Shown: positions 58,588-64,000 of the stretch, one piece after another
How positions within the stretch are numbered: the stretch's first letter is position 1
How the letters are laid out: the number at the start of each line of letters is the position of its first letter
Origin: Liolophura sinensis
Lineage: Eukaryota; Mollusca; Polyplacophora; Chitonida; Chitonidae
Direction of reading: 5' to 3'
NCBI RefSeq assembly: GCF_032854445.1
Contig: NC_088300.1
Location: 40,452,458-40,516,457 of the forward strand
DNA length: 64,000 nt
Notes under the pieces: generated by a model
Told to the model about the DNA's origin: nothing
Seen by the model: the letters and a program-made list of their open reading frames with translations, nothing else
The model's database searches: none
Made by a program: the position numbers and the translations under genes

Positions 58588-60025
58588 TTAAAAGACTAAT
58601 CTCAACGCTGAACCACTCTTCTTTTGCCCAGCCCACGTTTTAGACTGGCGACGGAATGTTCGCATGTGCTCCCTGAAATCTTCATGGTGCATCGGCAGAT
58701 AGTTCTGTGGCGTGCAGAGTTCCTACAAAGATAAGAATAAACAACATTACTCAATTGTGCCTGAGCATAATATCAAGTACATGGACTTAAACTTTCTGGT
58801 GGTTACTATTGCATATAGTCTCGCTGGATACCAAAAGCCTATATAAACAAAATTCTTATGTACTTACCTTTTCTTTCTCAAAGAAGTTTTTGTATCCGCC
58901 GTGAAGCAAGTAAATCTCAGGATAACACAGCTGCGGATATCGATCCTTGTTCATCTGCCTGTTTTGGCTCCTTAAAAATCGAGACATTTGTGGACCTCTT
59001 TGGGATGAAAATTCAGAGTGAAATATTAGAATGCTTCTTTTCGTTCCACTACTCCTGGTAATGACTGGTTTGGAAATAAGGTTTTCCACAATACTGTCCT
59101 TGGTGTAATAGTTGACAGCTCCTTTGATGTGGCCGCCTTGAAACTCATAGGGATATCTGCAATCCACAATGAGGAATTCTTCTACTAGGTCATCAAACTC
59201 GTGGTTTTGAAGCCGCGCCAAAGTTTCCGGCGTGATGGACATGAGATCTTGATGCTTGCCTGGAACAGTTGGCAGACAGTAGGCCACGCTGCCGTCACTG
59301 ATTAAATCTGGATTTTCCGACACTGCCAAGGAGAAATAAACATTTAAATACTCTGCAGTGGTAATATGTATGTAATAGTATGTAGGTAAAATGCAACTTG
59401 CAATAATACTGTAAGCAGTTTTGAGAAGATTCACCATTATTATGATTACCTCTGTCTAGGGCAGTTTTAATTTGATCTTCTGACTGGAAATTGGACGGTC
59501 TGAGTAAACACTTGCTTGTCGCCATCATGTCGTCAGATCTCTTTCTCTTCTGGACAGGTGACTCATCTTCGTCGCTTTCCGAATGCCTTCGCTTTTGGCT
59601 ATATTGGCAATGTTTTTTCCTAGGCTCGGGCACCTATAGGGTAAAACATTTTTCATTAATTATTATATTGTTCTGGCAAATCATGCCATGAATTCTATTC
59701 TCCAAAATAATACCGCACAGAATGCTGGTAGTGATTACCTAAAACGACACAAAAGTGATTTTACCTTACTAAGCTGTATAAAAGGCCTGCTAAAAAGCGA
59801 AAGTGGACACTCATCATTGGTGAAACTGTCGTCAAAGCCTATTCCACTATCTCTGGAATCTTCGTCTGCTAGTAGAAAGGACGAGTTCCCTTTTCTTAGA
59901 AAGTAATCCATCATCGGGGAAAAGATATTGCCTTCCGCTGCATCATCAGACTGCTTAACTGGACTGTGTAATTCCAAGGAGCATTCGTCCTCAAACAACT
60001 TCTTAGGTAATGAATATGCCATCAT
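58588..60025 (-). CDS. CDC25: CDC25 copy C5: full frame, catalytic Cys replaced by Ser
   Basis: Exons 59765-60025, 59450-59633, 58868-59322 and 58588-58722. All frames are open and all splice sites good (exon 3 donor GTAAGTAC is the best in the array; exon 4 acceptor CTTTGTAG). Only the active site is lost: codon 59015-59017 is TCT, giving HSEFSSQRGPQMSRFLRSQN. Other changes: Leu for Val at residue 194 (EFDDLVEEF) and Asn for Asp after the loop. Cys-to-Ser at this position is the classic substrate-trapping change in CDC25 and other Cys-dependent phosphatases, so an intact C5 protein might bind CDK without dephosphorylating it. The upstream box is CACGAG. Poly(A) signal at 58390-58395. Confidence 0.9.
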
Positions 60026-61256
60026 AGATAATTTGTTTCTTTGACAGTTGGTTTCAGTAAATACTCGGACTGAAGTTCAGTTTATTAAATTCTGATTTAT
60101 ATATCTTGTTGATTAAAAAAAACTCCCCGCAGTTCAAGCTAGCCGGAGTTCTGTTTCAATGGCCAATGAAAATTCATGCCATCTGCACATGGCTTGAAAG
60201 AAACAGTCTGTAGAAAAAACAAGTTAATCACTTTCCGATAATCCAGTTCAGCAATACAGGATTAGCGCTGATGTTCTTTACTCACCACCCAGATTCACTC
60301 CATGCCGCAGGTGTTGTTATCTTTAAAACACGAGGAAGATGCTACACAAAGAAAGGGCCACCCGAGGTGAGAAGGCATCATATTTAGCGTCTTCACAGAC
60401 GGCAAAATGAACAAGGCTCAATATTTTCACCAAGGCCATGCAAGGGAGTGTATGAAAGGCATTCAGTGTCATTACAAGAGGAAACTGTCAGAAAGATAAC
60501 ATTGTTCACGGCTCAAAAATCATTGTTCACAGTTCAAAATCGTATTTATTTCCAATGCCAAGTTCCCAATATATACCCCACAGAACAGTAATCATCGACT
60601 CGCTTTATCACGAAGAAGGGCGTTTGGGACAACTAGAATGCACGCACCAATTTTTGCTAAGTAAAACGTTCTCAGACATATTTTTACACCACTTGATACA
60701 CTTTTTTCATGAATGTTGTTTCCTGTAGTGACCACTTAACAAGTTTGATTGTTAGCGTGCAGGTAATCTATACAAACTTGAATACACTGACGGCACCAGA
60801 GACGCTGAGTGCACGTAGAGAAAGTACAGGCTATACTTGCAGGTAACTTGCGCAAGGGACACGTCTGCCTTTTAGCTATAGTTCATTTAAAACCTGTTTT
60901 ATACTTCTAAACTCCGAACAATTAACTCCTTAACAAAAACCCTTTTGAAATAAAAACAAGAAAATATTTTGTGTACTTTTGTCAGCATCTGCCTCTTGTC
61001 ACGGCTTGCAGGAAACTTATTTTTCGACTGCATGTGTGTTGTATTAATACATTCATGCATGTGCTCAGTAAAATTGTTGCTTGCCTTGTGTTTCATAATC
61101 CACAAAATACCGTTATATTATATCTCGTAACGGGCCACATGGTGCTTTCGCGACAGGTAAACTATGCACACGGGATACAGTATAATTAGAACATGACTTT
61201 TACCACACGAATTGCTTCATATCTCTAATTTTTTGCTACATCTATGACGGCATAGA

Positions 61257-61367
61257 TGAACGGCTCTTCTTTTCCCCCAGCCCAGGTCTTAAACTGGCGA
61301 CGGAATGTTCCCATGTGCTCCCTGAAATCTTCATCTTGCATGGGCAGGTAGATCTGCGGCGAGCAAT
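61257..61367 (-). pseudogene. Exon-4-like duplicate (4b), C6 unit
   Basis: Same sequence as at 57649-57759. The two units share nearly all of this region. Confidence 0.65.
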
Positions 61368-62195
61368 CTATGATTGCGCTTGATTTCGTCATCCATATTA
61401 TATAAGGGAAAACAAACGTTTGGTAAAGGTAATTTCTGCTCATGTTTTTGGTAGTCCTTAAGAAACGTAAATATTACACAAATTCACTTTTACACAAAGT
61501 TTGAAAAGAGTTTCTCAATGACAGTCTAAAGTCTGGTGTGTACACAGAACAGCCGCTAAAATTTGTTCGAGAAGCAAGTAATAATAGTGTGCATAATCAT
61601 CGATACAAGTACTACAGTGTGTGCGAATCTCTTATTCTGTCATCAAGCAAGGACTTACAGTCCAGGTGTCAAACATTAATCGTATATTTTACACACTATA
61701 TGCATCTATCACTTTAAGTAAGCTTGATTGGTCGCCCAACGATTTTCACTATATGTGAATGTCACTTTAAGTGAGCTTGGGGTCGCCTCGGGGCATGGAA
61801 GAACAGTTTGTTTTCTAATGTTTTTAGCCAAACACTACTGAATATGAATTTAGAATCAAGTCAGTCTATAATATTACAATTCCTATTTAAAATTTAAATG
61901 TTTATATTTACGATTTTTTATTTATATCCTACATATTTTGCTAAGCAAATATCGTAGAAAATAAGAAGAAAACTTAGATAACATTCAAAATCCATCTTTT
62001 ATTTCCGCATATATAGGTCATACACAAAAGATAGCACTTGGATAATATCAACAAACAAACAAACATAGGTGTCAAGATTTAAAGAAAAACACACTATATG
62101 TCCACGAACTATTACAGTCTTGATGCGTACAAAACAACAAATGTATGTTTGGTCAAAACCCACCATGAAATAAAAAATTAATTGACTTTCACGCC

Positions 62196-63633
62196 TTAAA
62201 AGACTAATCTCAACGCTGAACCACTCTTCTTTTGCCCAGCCCACTTTTTAGACTGGCGACGGAATGTTCGCATGTGCTCCCTGAAATCTTCATGGTGCAT
62301 CGGCAGATAGTTCTGTGGCGTGCAGAGTTCCTACAAAGATAAGAATAAACAACATTACTCAATTGTGCCTGAGCATAATATCAAGTACATGGACTTAAAC
62401 TTTCTGGTGGTTACTATTGCATATAGTCTCGCTGGATACCAAAAGCCTATATAAACAAAATTCTTATGTACCTACCTTTTCTTTCTCAAAGAAGTTTTTG
62501 TATCCGCCGTGAAGCAAGTAAATCTCAGGATAACACAGCTGCGGATATCGATCCTTGTTCATCTGCCTGTCTTGGCTCCTTAAAAATCGAGACATTTTTG
62601 GACCTCTTTGAGATGAAAATTCACAGTGAAATATTAGAATGCTTCTTTTCGTTCCACTACTCCTGGTAATGACTGGTTTGGAAATAAGGTTTTCCACAAT
62701 ACTGTCCTTGGTGTAATAGTTGACAGCTCCTTTGATGTGGCCGCCTTGAAACTCATAGGGATATCTGCAATCCACAATGAGGAATTCTTCTACTACGTCA
62801 TCAAACTCGTGGTTTTGAAGCCGCGCCAAAGTTTCCGGCGTGATGGACATGAGATCTTGATGCTTGCCTGGAACAGTTGGCAGACAGTAGGCCACGCTGC
62901 CGTCACTGATTAAATCTGGATTTTCCGACACTGCCAAGGAGAAATAAACATTTAAATACTCTGCAGTGGTAATATGTATGTAATAGTATGTAGGTAAAAT
63001 GCAACTTGCAATAATACTGTAAGCAGTTTTGAGAAGATTCACCATTATTATGATTACCTCTGTCTAGGGCAGTTTTAATTTGATCTTCTGACTGGAAATT
63101 GGACGGTCTGAGTAAACACTTGCTTGTCGCCATCATGTCGTCAGATCTCTTTCTCTTCTGGACAGGTGACTCATCTTCGTCGCTTTCCGAACGCCTTCGC
63201 TTTTGGCTATATTGGCAATGTTTTTTCCTAGGCTCGGGCACCTATAGGGTAAAACATTTTTCATTAATTATTATATTGTTCTGGCAAATCATGCCATGAA
63301 TTCTATTCTCCAAAATAATACCGCACAGAATGCTGGTAGTGATTACCTAAAACGACACAAAAGTGATTTTACCTTACTAAGCTGTATAAAAGGCCTGCTA
63401 AAAATCGAAAGTGGACACTCATCATTGGTGAAACTGTCGTCAAAGCCTATTCCACTATCTCTGGAATCTTCGTCTTCTAATAGAAAGGACGAGTTCCCTT
63501 TTCTTAGAAAGTAATCCATCATCGGGGAAAAGATATTGCCTTCCGCTGCATCATCAGACTGCTTAACTGGACTGTGTAATTCCAAGGAGCATTCGTCCTC
63601 AAACAACTTCTTAGGTAATGAATATGCCATCAT
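62196..63633 (-). CDS. CDC25: CDC25 copy C6, catalytic loop intact
   Basis: Exons 63373-63633, 63058-63241, 62476-62930 and 62196-62330. Cys codon TGT at 62623-62625 ([20 protein letters not shown]). Exon 1 has LLEDEDSRDSGIGFDDS as in C4, whereas introns and exon 2 (HCQYSQKRRRSESDE, DDMMATSKCLL) match C5, so the copy is a mosaic. Exon 4 has SKKWAGQKKSG. Exon 3 donor is GTAGGTAC. Poly(A) signal at 61998-62003. Upstream CACGTG at 63937-63942. Confidence 0.91.
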
Positions 63634-63936
63634 AGATAATTTGTTTCTTTGACAGTTGGTTTCAGTAAATACTCGGACTGAAGTTCAGTTTATTAAATTC
63701 TGATTTATATATCTTGTTGATTAAAAAAAACTCCCCGCAGTTCAAGCTAACCGGAGTTCTGTTTCAATGGCCAATGAAAATTCATGCCATCTGCACATGG
63801 CTTGAAAGAAACAGTCTGTAGAAAAAACAAGTTAATCACTTTCCGATAATCCAGTTCAGCTATACAGGATTAGCGCTGATGTTCTTTACTCACCACCCAG
63901 ATTCACTCCATGCCGCAGGTGTTGTTATCTATGTAA

Positions 63937-63942
63937 CACGTG
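63937..63942. promoter_or_regulatory. CACGTG E-box upstream of C6
   Basis: CACGTG 304 bp upstream of the C6 ATG. The neighbour is TCTATGTAACACGTGGGAGA, so the TATATAA of C1-C3 is changed by one base while the E-box is kept. Confidence 0.35.
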
Positions 63943-64000
63943 GGAGATGCTACATAAAGAAAGGGCCACCCGAGGTGAGAAGGCATCGTAGTTAGCGTCT

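Larger units (their letters stand above)
42650..64000 (-). repeat. Tandem array of about 3.6-kb CDC25 units (6 copies, runs off the right edge)
   Basis: Stop codons of the six copies are at 44065, 47692, 51319, 54986, 58588 and 62196, giving spacings of 3627, 3627, 3667, 3602 and 3608 bp. Each unit holds a 1.43-kb four-exon gene, about 1.0 kb of downstream sequence up to the exon-4-like duplicate, and about 1.1 kb of upstream sequence. All units point the same way. The upstream region of C6 continues to the last base, so the array probably extends further right. Period lengths differ by small indels, mostly in the intergenic part. Confidence 0.95.

Noticed and set aside
1-64000. CRISPR arrays, prokaryotic operons, rRNA genes or phage genes
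   Set aside because: The gene structure is eukaryotic with introns; none of the tandem repeats has the short-repeat and unique-spacer layout of CRISPR, and no rRNA-like sequence was seen.

Overview
The window is eukaryotic nuclear DNA, most likely from a mollusc. It is AT-rich, its genes are split by GT-AG introns, and it is littered with tRNA-derived SINEs whose conserved 3' domain (ending CAATCAAATAAATAAATA) resembles the molluscan V-SINE/RUDI type. That placement is from memory of the family, not from a search. All recognisable protein genes lie on the minus strand.

Left part (about 1-24.7 kb): two exons of a globin with an N-terminal Met-Gly-Cys start, as in membrane-bound globin X. They sit at 19159-19304 and 2961-3198, joined across a 16-kb intron full of SINEs, a TIR-bearing non-autonomous DNA element and microsatellites. 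The last globin exon was not found and probably lies beyond the left edge. A HARBI1-like transposase scrap sits near 2.2 kb. An eight-copy, roughly 130-bp satellite occupies 23.4-24.46 kb.

Middle (24.7-32 kb): a complete TMEM129 gene (ER membrane E3 ubiquitin ligase with a C-terminal RING-C2 domain) in four exons. Its second exon carries an apparent 1-nt frameshift. Its introns hold a 75-bp tandem array, full-length SINEs with target-site duplications, and a second, inverted copy of the TIR element. From 32 to 37.2 kb there are only repeats and unrecognised sequence.

Right part (37.2-64 kb): a tandem array of CDC25 (M-phase inducer phosphatase) genes. Three degraded, rearranged relics (37.3-41.9 kb) are followed by six four-exon copies, called C1-C6 here, in units of about 3.6 kb. 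Each copy can encode about 344 residues: an N-terminal regulatory region with a DSG motif, a bipartite basic NLS, and the rhodanese-type catalytic domain. C1, C2, C3 and C6 keep the catalytic HCX5R loop. C4 and C5 have Cys251 changed to Ser, and both also lack an upstream CACGTG box that the other four share. C4 has in addition lost its last splice acceptor. Units C1 and C2 look identical over about 3.63 kb. The array therefore looks like a young, actively recombining cluster of a cell-cycle phosphatase that mixes active and predicted catalytically dead paralogues. This is the most interesting system in the window.

Exon limits were read by eye from splice consensus and protein homology. No alignments or searches were run.
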